Assembly (NCBI RefSeq): GCF_000224145.3
Contig: NC_020172.2
Span: 1,602,511-1,666,510, forward strand
Length of the DNA: 64,000 nt
Reading direction: 5' to 3'
From: Ciona intestinalis
Taxonomy: Eukaryota; Chordata; Ascidiacea; Phlebobranchia; Cionidae
Within the stretch, counting starts at the first letter, position 1. Each line of letters opens with the position of its first letter. Below are positions 42,701 through 53,677 of the stretch, one piece after another. A program made the position numbers and the translations under genes. The notes beneath the pieces are model-generated. The model worked only from the letters and a program-made list of their open reading frames with translations, ran no database searches and had not been told where the DNA came from.

Positions 42701-43336
42701 AAAAGTTTTGGATGTAATTATTTTAGAAATTTAATATGAAAACCTGTGTAATTCACATGATTTTATTGAAATAATGAGCCATAAACTTATTTATTAACCC
42801 ATACCAATATAAGTGCATCCAGTTTCGAACTATTGGCGGACAACACGCATTTGTGAGCAAGAAATCTTTTTTCAGCGACACAGATGCAAACGTCACAATA
42901 TTTTCCCAACTCCCGCTGCATGGACAGATGAGCAGCCTAAAATACAGATTGTAATAATAAAATATTGCTTTGTAAATAAGTTATCTTTCCATTAAAACAT
43001 TTTTGGGTAATGTATCGCATGCTTTGAATCGATTCTGTTAAGAAGTAAACTTTTATTACAGAAAGTTATTTGGCACCAGTGAAGAATCCTCTGGTACATA
43101 GCAGAATAGGCTGGTGTTAAGTGTTAGAGGTTGGTGGTTAGGGATTGATGGTTAGGGGGTTAGTGGTTATAGGGGTTAGAGTAGTTAAGAGGATTCTTGA
43201 GCAAATGAGAGGATTCTTCACAAGCACTATTTATTTAACAAGAAAGGTTACTATACTAAACGACATTATAAACTACAAAAGCACTAATAATACTGACCAA
43301 TCTTGCGGCGTGTTCTAGACCAACTTTTCCTGGCAT
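33750..43336 (-). CDS. BTB/POZ protein with Gln-rich and basic regions, no zinc fingers
   Basis: Seventeen exons join in frame to 616 residues: 43298-43336, 42805-42936, 42303-42377, 41520-41699, 40485-40616, 39374-39422, 39238-39311, 38737-38834, 38143-38281, 37719-37783, 36941-37076, 36456-36622, 35765-35888, 35301-35429, 34844-34936, 34495-34572, 33750-33890. Residues 1-140 form a BTB domain split over four exons ('ELGKYCDVCICVAEKRFLAH', 'VLSANSSKLDALI', 'LLEYFYVGEMNLEPHTV'). The middle is Ser/Thr/Gln/Asn-rich. A helical, Gln-rich stretch follows ('VERLRIQHQQLQRLQQQQQ'), then Lys/Arg patches fit for nuclear import ('RKKSKKKKSSRSK'). The last 130 residues are helical and basic ('RGKSRKRKS', 'TIRLILDMLEIVDSSD', 'IHCKKWRVKRQ'), a possible DNA-binding or BEN-like end that I could not identify. 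A nuclear regulator is inferred. The final acceptor (33891-33892) is the least certain. Confidence 0.75.
39613..40075. mobile_element. Non-autonomous hAT-type element, 463 bp
   Basis: Left end 'ccgcggttcccaaag' and right end 'ctttgggaaccactg'-type repeat are imperfect inverted repeats of the common hAT form. They are flanked by a perfect 8-bp duplication 'cactaatg' (39605-39612, 40076-40083). GC-rich subterminal zones repeat 'gtgcgccg'. No transposase frame. It lies in an intron of the BTB gene. Confidence 0.85.
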
Positions 43337-43955
43337 TTCACGAGTTTACATGAATGAAATCGGGCAACGGTATAACCTAACCTTTACTAATAACAAACCC
43401 TTTACAGGCCTAACCTAGGACTATAATTATAACAGTTGATTACCTATATTTTGCGTAATTCTTACAACATTCGACACTTTTTGATTACTCAGTTTTAAAT
43501 TCAATCTTTTCATTCTGTTTGGCGCTTTACTATTTTCGTTTCTCGCTTCTTTGCCCGATTGCGAAAAAAGAAAATTTCTGCCATAGAAATCGTATTAAAT
43601 ATTACAATTCAAAAGCGCCAAGGCGGAGCCATGTGCGATTGTGCGCATGCGCATGGGTTAGCTCGATTGCCTCTCGCCCAGAGGGCTTTCAAGGCTCGAC
43701 GTTGCTAATTACTCTAACCCAGTATTTTATTTGTCTAATTAGTCAGTCATACAGCATACACACCTAAAAAAAAATAACAACTAAGTTACATAGCTTACAT
43801 ATGTGGTAACTCGTATACGGACACAAAAGGTGAGAAAAACCTTGTATACGAAACTGCTATTACCCCGCGCAAACGGATACTGATGTAAATAGACTACAAT
43901 CAAAGTTTATATGCACATAATCATCGAATTGGAAACAGAACTTCGAAGATATATT

Positions 43956-44031
43956 AGGGCGGGGCAAGATGGGACATGTCTTCTTTCTCTTTTCTTGTCC
44001 AAATGGGTACTAAACAGAAAATTTACAGACA
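43956..44031. mobile_element. MITE left-end fragment
   Basis: 'tagggcggggcaagatggga' followed by about 55 bp of arm, ending where the complete MITE begins. Confidence 0.6.
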
Positions 44032-44033
44032 TA

Positions 44034-44226
44034 CAGTAGGGTGGCGGAAGATGGGACACCTTTAGCACATAATATTCAAATGCCCTGACCGTATTTTAAA
44101 CAATTAACAGTGGTCTGTGGGAGTCGTGAGGATACGGTTTAATAATTCTTTGAATGTTCTTTGTTTACCACCGAATGGGACGAGAGAATAGAATGAATAG
44201 GTGTCCCATCTTCCCCCACCCTACTG
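44034..44226. mobile_element. MITE, reference full-length 193-bp copy
   Basis: Ends 'cagtagggtggcggaagatg' and 'catcttcccccaccctactg' are near-perfect inverted repeats with TA on both sides (44032-44033, 44227-44228), as in Tc1/mariner-type MITEs. It has no open frame. Confidence 0.9.
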
Positions 44227-44591
44227 TATATCGCATCGACAGTTACAAATGTTTAATTAGTCTGTAAATAAAGTGCAAATTTCTAGATTACGTTTACCAT
44301 TTATGAATTGCTATTACCCTAATATGTCTCTCTCTTTGGTTGCAAGTGTTGCATTTGTAGCAAACTACTAAAACTCCCTTGTATTAGTTTCCCATGAGAA
44401 AGGTGATAAGAAAGAACCGCCGTTGCCAGTTATCATACGATATAGCCGATCTGCGGAGGGCGAGCATAAAAATGCACAAGTCAGTAAAATATTTTAGGTA
44501 AAGCAAACACGAGATTTAAGAAAAACATACAGAAAACTTAAGTTTAAAACACAGTATAGATAGTTTAACGTTTTTACATTTTTAGCCCAAA

Positions 44592-45882
44592 ATGATGATT
44601 GCATCGAGGGTTGCTATGTTTTTTGTGATGTTTGCTTTTATGATGAGCTGTACTCTGGGAAATGGAAGCGATACAACTGATGCAGTTGATGAGGTGGCGG
44701 TTCGGTTGTTGCAGCAACAACTTGACCAGTTACAGGTGATAGTTGATGAACTAGAAGCCAGCATTACAAGTGACTTGGAAATCTGTTCGTGCAATGAGAC
44801 GATGAAAAACTTGACCGATACCATCAAGTTACTGAGGGAGAGGGAAGCGAATAACTCGCGAAACGGTTCAGACGATTCATCTTCACCTTTTGCTTATTAT
44901 AATCAACCCGTGGCGAAATATGAAGGTAAAATAATTGTATTTTTTTTATTTTTAGTATTTTAATGTAATAATTTATAGCTATACCGCGGTGTGGTCACTA
45001 TTGGCACCCAAATCCCATATTTCCTCAACGTGTTTTAAACAAATGACGCATTTTTAGATTCGCTATAGTTCCGGTTATTTAATTTTGTAAACATTATTTG
45101 TTAACTATACTGAATGGACAAGGAAAAAGAAAAAAAAATGGTCCATCTGACTTTACCCTACTATATATAATAAAAGTTAAATCTTCAGTGCTCAATTCTG
45201 TATACACCCTATTCTCCTTATAGATTGCAGGCAAATATACGTGGATGGTAACACAGAGAGCGGAATGTACAAAATCTGGTTGGTCGATCGCTTCGAGTCG
45301 ATTCCGATATGGTGCGATATGGATGTTGGTTCTGAACGTGGTTGGATGACAATACAAAGACGAATCGACGGTCGCGCCAGCTTTGAACGGCCGTGGAAAG
45401 ACTACGTTAGTGGATTCGGTAGCCCAGTGGCCGAGTACTGGATTGGCTTAAAGAACATATACACTCTTGCATTAAATGTTCGTTCTTCTCGAGGTGGACA
45501 AGCGAGGCTTCGCATCGATTTAGAAGACACAAGTGGGGTGAAGGCTTACGCGCGGTACGAACGGTTCAGTGTGGGTACCGAGGCGGACGGGTATAGATTG
45601 TCAGTGTCGGGCTACAGCGGAACAGCAGGCGACTTGCTTGCAGTTTCGAACAATCAGACCTTCCACACAAACGATAAAGACAACGCTAAATCGTGCGCGG
45701 GGTTCAAGAGGGCTGGGTGGTGGTACAAGAACTGCGCGGTTGCAGCGCTTAACGGCCCGTACCCGACAGTTGGCAGGCCCCATAACGGCGCTTACAAAAT
45801 GCAATGGAAAAACTGGACAGCAGTTAACCCAGCTAACCCAGACCTGCGATTTGTATCAATGAAGCTTCAAAGATATATATAA
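44592..45882 (+). CDS. Secreted fibrinogen-related (FReD/ficolin-like) protein
   Basis: Two exons, 44592-44925 and 45224-45882, join in phase to 330 residues. Residues 1-25 are a signal peptide ('MFFVMFAFMMSCTLG'). A heptad-like acidic segment follows ('LLQQQLDQLQVIVDELEA'), suggesting trimerisation, with N-glycosylation-type sites 'NET', 'NLT', 'NGS'. Exon 2 encodes one fibrinogen C-terminal domain: 'IWCDMDVGSERGWMTIQRRI', 'DYVSGFGS', 'EYWIGLKNIY', the calcium loop 'HTNDKDNAKSCA' and 'GWWYKNCAVAALNGPY'. Such proteins often bind acetylated sugars in innate defence; the ligand here is inferred. Exon 2 is noticeably more GC-rich than its surroundings. AATAAA signals at 46006-46011 and 46037 place its 3' end against ATPSCKMT. 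Confidence 0.9.
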
Positions 45883-46061
45883 AAGTAATAACAATGTATC
45901 AGATCTTAAAAGCCATGCAGTCAATGCTACATCGACCTTATATTGTCATATTATATCAACTACAAAACCACTTTGCTGTAAAAGAGTTTTTGCATTTCAC
46001 AATACAATAAACAACATAGCATAAGTTGATTTAGTCAATAAAACTAATATCAAACCATGGG

Positions 46062-47899
46062 TTAGTTCGTGACAACTTTTGGTAGAAAATATGTCCAAAC
46101 TGTGTCAACCCCTTCACCATGGGTGGCAGAAACTTCAAGGTTGGGAAAAGGGAAACGACAAACCACAAGTTTTGTTCCCGGTTGCATTTCTTGAAGCAAC
46201 TTCTTTTCCAGTCTTGGCATCTTTAGAATATAATAGATAAATAGAAGTAAGAAATTTAAATGGGAGTAAGGGATTAACAAGAACATCTACAACTAAGTAA
46301 AAGAGGTTTAAAGTTTGGATCATTTCACCACACTCTGAAATGGGTTTATAAAAAAATCAAAAACAAAACTATACTATGATGATTAGTTTATGTAAAGTTT
46401 GTGTGCTATAGCTTATATTTCAATATACAAAACTAGTTAGGTAAATTTCTGGCACATTTTATAACAAGGGTCATATTTCCCAACCGTTTAGGCATATAAC
46501 CAAATTCCTTAGGCTAAAGATATCCAACCATTGTGCTATATACGGGCTGAAAAGCTCAAACCAAGAAAAAACAATCACTATTTTGTGATTTGTATAAATT
46601 AGTATGGTCCATTGCTTAATCATAAAAAATAAAGGTCGTACCATTTGATCTACTCCAAACACAACAGCATTATCATATTGTGCATACTCTGCTTTCCAAA
46701 GGTCAACTCTCTTAAAATTGGCAGAACCTGATATTTTGCCTTTTTGTAGTAAAGCTTGAAACTAAGAAAATAAACATCAGCCTTATGTTGAATATAATGC
46801 TACTATTAAGGTTAACGATTTATATCAACAGACCAATATAACACTTAAAGACAGTAGAACGCTATGAGCCCCAACTGCTGGACATATTGACACAATTAAA
46901 CATAAGGCAACAAGTGGATGCAAGGTGTGTGAAACAACACAGAAGACACCGGTTTGCCACAACATGCAAGGATAAAATAAGCATCAGTCATTTAATGTCA
47001 TTTATAAATCATTGCTAACAACAAAGTCACTTACTTTGCTATAAACCACAAGCCACAAATTTAGTTCATACCCCATCCCATGATATCCATATTTAGCTGC
47101 TTCCAACACCTAATGCAAAAATTTTAAAATATTTTAAGGAAAATATATGTAAAAATTATCTTTCTAAGAATTTACTTGTTTAAAAAATATATTTTATGGC
47201 TAGTGGCTAAGGTAAAATAACTTTATTTTTTGTTCTAAGGCGGGGTGCAGTGGTTAGAACACCTGCCTACAATCAAGAGAACATGGGTACCAGGCTCGCC
47301 TCTGCTACCACAGTAGAAGCATGTGACTTAGACCTAACATACGGCAATTTCTTCAACCCAGTGGTTTCTTATGGGTTATATCGCCAACAATTTTAAATAT
47401 TTATCCATACAATTATATGCGTGAGAATTTCTATGAGGCTAGAGGTGTATGAAACAGAACACCTATGTTATAATGACTGTAATTACTCAGCCATGCGGGG
47501 ATAAAAAAGATACACTCACTTATATGATTTGACTTACAATTCTACCATCTCCACTTCCAATGTCAACCAATGTGTGTCCTAACTTTGAAGGTGAATGAAG
47601 AGCTTTAATAACATTACGAATCTGTTTGCTGGATGCTGGTACGTATGGTAGACATATCTGCCAAAAGAAATATTTGATAGATCTGTTTGGATATATTAAT
47701 TTATAAATAAAATTCGACTTTTCAACACTATTACCTTTCTTAGGGCAGGAGAAATAAAGGGAGTTGTAAAAACAAACAATCCAGCAGTCACTCCTGTCAC
47801 TATGCCGAATGCAGTAAGCCCAGCGATAGATTTTGGCTTTACATTGTTAACTTTATCATCCACGTCAAAAATACTTGCTTGACTTTGACCGCTTGTCAT
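46062..47899 (-). CDS. ATPSCKMT: ATP synthase c-subunit lysine N-methyltransferase (FAM173B type)
   Basis: Mitochondrial methyltransferase that trimethylates a lysine of the ATP synthase c-ring. Five exons, 212 residues (human 233): 47735-47899, 47538-47657, 47035-47109, 46642-46761, 46062-46220. A transmembrane segment near residues 26-48 ends '[11 protein letters not shown]', followed by the family-typical '[12 protein letters not shown]'. The SAM-binding motif is '[17 protein letters not shown]', then 'GYELNLWLV', 'DLWKAEY', '[16 protein letters not shown]' and '[13 protein letters not shown]...GEGVDTVW'. FAM173A is the sister family; the N-terminal membrane segment before the 'TPALRK'-like motif favours the B form. 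Its stop is only 50 bp from the AATAAA of the convergent fibrinogen-domain gene. Confidence 0.9.
46862..46990 (+). mobile_element. tRNA-SINE family 3' fragment
   Basis: Contains 'gcaaggtgtgtgaaacaac' and tail 'acatgcaaggataaaataag' in an ATPSCKMT intron. Confidence 0.5.
47240..47516 (+). mobile_element. tRNA-SINE family copy, near full length
   Basis: Head 'gcagtggttagaacacctgc', body 'acggcaatttcttcaaccca', tail 'ggtgtatgaaacagaacacc' and 'catgcggggataaa', in an ATPSCKMT intron. Confidence 0.7.
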
Positions 47900-48361
47900 T
47901 AATAGAGTTTATGCCCCTTTATCAACTTTAAACTTAAAAAAAAACTTAAGTAAAAGACAAACTTTCATGTAAGGGGAAGCCCCATTACAAACACCCACTC
48001 CAGTGTTATAACATGGGGAGTAATAACTGAATTAATATAATATGTTTTATACTTGTGTGACAGAGCAACGACTGATAAATTAACTTTCTCCTTATCATAA
48101 TTTTGTACCGCACGACGTTTAATTCATTAGGCCATTTAAAAGCTTTTTTTTGTGCGTGTTTTGTCGTTACTTTCTACTTTTTTTACACGATAATACACAA
48201 ATCAGTGATTTCAGTCTCTCTGACCAAACAAACCGACTCCTTGCTTAACTAGTGATTCCTGTTATTCAAATATTTAGTTCAGTGCCACATGCTTTATTTT
48301 GGTTTAAATGATCAAATTCGATTTCTTAACACCATTGCCAAATCTTTATAACGTCTATAGT

Positions 48362-51300
48362 TTACACTGGTTTAAATTTTATGTGAATTCCATTCGCAGA
48401 TCTCAGGATAATATTTGGTTGCATCTTAGGCTGAGGAGTATCATCATCACACCATAATTTGTATTGTCGCAATGTTTGGCCAATCACAACTCGTAGCTCG
48501 TTCATGGCGAAATTTCGACCAATGCAATTTCTGTTAGTATAAAAAGAGAGCATAGCTATAATAAATGGTTACGTTTGAATATAAAAATGACTAGAAAAGA
48601 AGGTTTGTAAACACCCATTGCATAACTTAATGTTAAGTATTGTATAAGAGAAATGCTTTTAATAGTTCGACGCAGACGCGCTTGCTTGTATGGACAAAAT
48701 GCTTTGTGTTTATAAAGTTCAAGCCTAAAGTATTCGTTAATTAGTCGGTGCTTAGCACGAATATTTATAATCTTATGTTTAATTATTGCAAATCGCACAT
48801 TACCAAACATATATGGGCTTTACCTCGGACCAGCAGAAAACGCTAAGAATGACATTGAATGGCGATTTTTCATGTTTTCTGCAGAAAATCTTTCGGGGTC
48901 ATAGACCTGCAACGAACAGTTGTTAGTTGAGACAATCACAGAAACTAAAAGTTCTATAAATCATTTTGCATTCTTACTTCAGGATTCTCCCAAACGTGTG
49001 GATTTCTGTGCATGGACATTATCTGCATGAGTACAGTGTTTCCAGACTCAACCTTCATTTTCTTACACGGCGTGTACTTGTCATTAAACGTAAGATCTTC
49101 GTTTAGTTCGCGGCCAACACAGAATACTGGTGGATTAAGTCGAAGACTTTCTTTTATACACATGGCTAAGTAAGTCAGTTTCGAAAGGTCCTCCCTGTAC
49201 AAATACAAGAATAAAATATTGTTTATATATAAAACGTTTGTTATTGTACTATAGTTACCATTCTATTTTTTCTTTTTCACCGACCTCTTCAAGAACTTCT
49301 TCTCTGCATCTTTGTTGATACTCAGGATGCTTCGCTAGATTGTACAAGCACCAGGCTATACCTGTTTTATGCGAACAATTAACTCTTATAACCCGATACT
49401 TATGACCCAAAACGAGAACTTTCGTTTTAGCAATATGGTTTTGTGATATAGGCAAACTTTTATTATTACCTATGCTACAGTGCTTCTATGCTCATAGTGC
49501 TTTTTTAGCACTCTGCTGATTGTCAGATCAATATTAACAACAACAACATTTAGGATATACTTCTTACCGCTTGCTGTCGTATCATGACCTTCGAAAAGAA
49601 ACGTATCTACCTCGTCACGGATTTCTTTAAGAGTCAGTCCATTGCCGTTTTCATCCTGTATTACGTTCAAATTTTAGGGCTATAGAGAATTTTGACCGTA
49701 CTTAAATATAAGCATTATCTGATCAACAGAAGTTATTGAATATTGCTTATTTATCTTGGAATAGCGAAGCAACTTTAGTAAGTATAACACGGATGTTCTA
49801 TATATGTTATACAGCGCACATGATTATATACGAGCTATATATACCATGTTGATTGCCCTTATTATCAAGGCGCCACTATAGAACAGTTAAATGCACTTTA
49901 TCTGCAAAAGTGGTATTACTAAGCTTATTACATACTTTTGTTTGTAAAAGGATATCAAGAAAATCCAAATGTTTTGTTCCTCTTTTTTTGAAGCTGGATA
50001 TTTCGTTGTTGGTGGCAGTTGAGGCATTATCATTGTCTTCTTGGACGAGTGTTTCAAGCTCTTTCTTCCTTTCTTTAATAATCTGCGACCATATGTCACT
50101 CATATAAGTTGAATGTACATTGTAAATAGAATGTGTAAATGTATAAATAAATTTATATAGGACGATTATTAACTGTTACGCTCGGTATTTAGTGGAAATG
50201 CATATACAGGGTTTTACATTTCATTTAAGAGCATAGCATAGACGATCACGTTGGTGTCATTAAGATTTGTTAAGAAAATGAGCAACCGAAAAAATAATGT
50301 TATAATATCTGTACACAAGCGATCTATACAGCTACACTGTAAAGTAGGAACTTACCGTTTCGGATGTTTCGTGAACGAAGTCGACTAGTTTTCGAAAGCG
50401 TCTTCCGTTAGATGAAAAATGGTAGATCCAGTCAATCATGTGTAGTGGATTGTAAACTCTCTCCATAACTAGCAACGTCAACTCGTGGACAGCATTAATG
50501 TAGCCGTATCTAAAGTTATATGAATCTTGTGTCGATACGTTAGAAAAGCGCAGTATCAAATATCGGTATTAGTGTTTTAAATATACGTATAAGTATTAGT
50601 GTATTTAAATATACGTATCAGTTGTAATGATTTCTTACCCTCCGTCTTCACCTCCACTGTCAGTGTCCGTCGACATGGCACACTGCATCATGGTATCCAG
50701 TGTAAGGTTACTGACGTCACCATATACGTCATACGACTGGCCAGAATGTCGTTTCCATTTTTCCAACATTGCATAAGAGGATTTGTTGAAAATGTTGAGG
50801 TATCTGTACAGCGATATAACATTGATATTTCATGCTACAAAAACTTCCGAATCATCAAAAGAACTTGCTCTTCGACGATGCAACAAATAATATACAAATC
50901 TACAAGAGTCTCACGGTTTAAGTATCTCGAAATGAAAGGCAGGCGTTAGAAGCCTTCTGTTTCTCTTCCATTTGCTGCCTTTGCTTGTCAACAGACCATC
51001 TCCAATCCATGGACGAAGACATCCGTATAGGAATTCAGCTTTGGGTGCTGAAATACAGCAATGTGATAAGATGGGTGGGGTAAAATGGGATGCGGATGCT
51101 AACGGTATCCCGTTTTTACCCGACAGTACTATACTGTATTGTGAGGGGTTAAATAGACTATACGACAAAACAATGGCCTGCATCTCCCCCATGGCATATA
51201 TACTGGACCACGCCATTTGTTTACACAAACTTATTCAAGCGATGCATCCTTATATACCTGAACTGTTTGCTAGAACGGCGCAAGTCGTCGGGTGTTGAGT

Positions 51301-51936
51301 TTCAATCCAGTATGTAAAAGGTCCAGCCCAGGATACGAACATTCCGGCATATTGAGCTGTTGTTCTCAATCGTTTTAACATCCCATCGTGGCTTAGTGGG
51401 AACTACGGTAATGTATAAACATAGTACCATATATGGTATAACATGCTGTTATAACACGCTTAGATAGACTTATTGGCAGAAAATCAATAAACACACTGAC
51501 ACAGTGTAGCAATATTGAATATACGACTCAAATGCATAATTTATGTTTTCTCTGTGCCGCTAAATTAAAGCGAAGCACATATTGTTTTCCGAGAACAGAT
51601 ATTTACTTCTAAAGGACAGTTGGTGAAAACAGGTTGTACATATAGTGCTCATGTTCGCTTTCTTTTACGCACACTGTGCAATAACAGCAATCTTTAACAC
51701 TACAATTATATATATATACTTACTACTGTAAGATGTCCCCATAGCCAGTGCCTTGGAGGAGAACAGCCTTGCTTGGTGTACAACAAACCACGCTTATAAT
51801 AACGTATCGCTGGCACTAGGTAGACCTTTGTAACTGCTACTATCGCAATCAACAAGACCACTTCGCTGATTAAACTTGAAAGTACAAACCCACGATTCAG
51901 AAAAACTACCTCTGAAGCCGCTTCGAAGAGGGTCAT
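48362..51936 (-). CDS. CYP4-type cytochrome P450 (fatty-acid omega-hydroxylase family)
   Basis: Membrane-anchored ER monooxygenase of about 544 residues. Exons: 51724-51936, 51258-51402, 50915-51047, 50639-50803, 50356-50509, 49936-50098, 49568-49655, 49259-49361, 48978-49194, 48824-48906, 48362-48530. The chosen ATG gives an anchor ('[14 protein letters not shown]') then 'PPRHWLWGH'. Hallmarks: '[20 protein letters not shown]', I-helix 'EGHDTTASG' (the CYP4 form with Glu), ExxR 'KESLRLNPP', 'DPERF', heme loop '[15 protein letters not shown]'. The frame joins cleanly at every junction except exon 5 to 6, where the visible GT-AG pair leaves the join two bases short. Either a micro-exon, a non-canonical site or a sequence error is present. 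The subfamily was not resolved and the substrate is inferred from the family only. Confidence 0.85.
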
Positions 51937-52686
51937 TTTCTTGCCTCCCAGGCACGCATGCAGCACAAGCAAAGGTTGTGCACTGAAACCTAACGACCCG
52001 TGCGCTTCGGTAAAATGACGCTGCGCGCACCAAAAACACGTATTATAACCTTCGGCAAGTTTACACAAAATGCAAACAAACGACGACTAAAGGGGCATAT
52101 AACCAACGAAATATCAAAATTTGTGTATTATTAGATAGGCTCAAATGTGACATAAAGGTATTATCAAAGTTTTAAAATACAAAACCGCCATGGAAAAAAG
52201 AGAGTTTCAAAACCGCAAATTCAACGCTGCTATAGTAAAAAATTGCCATGGTGGAATGCATGGGTTTCCCGTAAGAAAAAACTACTCAACTTTAATTGTT
52301 TCTAGTTCATATAATACTGAAGAAAACTCAAAGGGCGTATCAATTTGGTAACCTTTAACAGTACCTTTAGGTTACGTTTGAGCATTTTTGTCAAAACACA
52401 AATTTCTGGCAATTTTTAAAAGCTACTGACTAAAAGTTCGCATGATACAATATCACGAAGGCTCGTATCGAAGTGTCATGTTGATGATTGAACTCAGCTA
52501 CATATCACGCTTTTTGTGCGCGTACTTTATCACAAGATAAATATAAGCAAAGACACTTATAACCTTTTATGTGTCATGTGTCGGCACAGACGTAACATAA
52601 GCTTTCGTGTGCCAAACAAAACGCGTTGCGTTTCTCGCGTACATGTATCAGTTTAAATTGAAATATAGTACAATAGCCTTTAAATA

Positions 52687-52885
52687 TAGTAGGGTGGGGA
52701 AGGATGGGACACCTTAAGCACATAATATCCAAACATCCTGATCGTGTTCTAAACAATTAACAACGGTTTGTGGGAGTCGTATAAGGATGTACTTTTATAT
52801 TTCTTTGAATGTTTTTTGTTTACTATACTACATGGAACGAGAAAGTAGAATGAAAAATAAGAGTCCAATCTTTTCCTATGCAACT
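52687..52885. mobile_element. MITE copy upstream of the P450
   Basis: Left end 'tagtagggtggggaaggatg' after TA is well kept. The right end is decayed ('ccaatcttttcctatgcaac'). Confidence 0.75.
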
Positions 52886-52949
52886 AAATAATATTAGAAT
52901 TCTGTAAATTGTGGTCTCAAGACAAACACATAAGATTCACACTGCAGGT

Positions 52950-53275
52950 TTGTATTTGACGCAGGTTTCATTCGTGGATCTCAGAATAGGATTTGGTTTC
53001 AGGTATATCATCGCCACACCATAATTACCTACCAAACTTTAACCAACGTATTTTCGCATAATCATGAACTCGCGTCGGATTCCTATGTACTTTTAGGCTG
53101 AAGGAGTATATAGTTCCTCTCCGACCTTTGGACCCACAGTATTGAGTAACCACGTTCAGCATCATAAAATAACACCTTTGTACAAGCAAAGTCCTCGGGG
53201 TTGATTGAGAACATCATAAATGACAATGAAGACGATTTTTCAGTTTTACATTTGGTTTGACACCGTTTTTTAGTC
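52950..53275 (-). pseudogene. Decayed CYP4 3' fragment
   Basis: The plus strand here resembles the last two exons of the neighbouring P450. 'gtggatctcagaataggatt' and 'catcgccacaccataatt' echo 48398-48460, and 'tcgtgaactcgcgtcggatt'-like bases echo the start of that exon. Further right, a translated 'SSSLSFMMFS' resembles '[10 protein letters not shown]' of the exon before. The heme-loop Cys region is not recoverable and gaps are present. It is most simply a leftover of a tandem P450 duplicate. Confidence 0.5.
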
Positions 53276-53677
53276 ATTTAATGGTGCAGCAGTAAACCAG
53301 ATATTCGTTTCTAATTCTTAATTAACACGTGAACACTAGGATGACTAGGCATATACACAATGACAATTTATAGGAAATATGTCTAATGTAATTAAACAAT
53401 CACGTGCCTTTGAATGCAAGTGCCCGTTTAATACAATTATACAACGTTTATTTGTGGACAACATTTATTGTCAGTAGTAAGATGTGGTATTAGTTGAAGC
53501 CACAGTTTAAAAAGAATTGCATTAAAAGAACATCTTTATTACTTGCGATTTAAAAAAAGTGTAATGAAACTGAACTTTTTCGCCATGTACAACATAATAC
53601 TATATATGTACTGCGGGGCATCAGTGCATTAAAACACAACAGTTTTTTTTTGCAATATGGCATCACTCAATGTATCA

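Larger units (their letters stand above)
43337..44591. other. Divergent promoter region of BTB and fibrinogen-domain genes
   Basis: A CpG-bearing stretch lies near 43600-43700. A forward SINE piece ('aactctaacccagtatt', 'gttacatagc') occupies about 43700-43885, followed by one truncated and one full MITE. No gene was recognised. Confidence 0.5.

Noticed and set aside
45569-45862. Frames within fibrinogen exon 2 on both strands
   Set aside because: Shadows of the GC-rich FReD exon.
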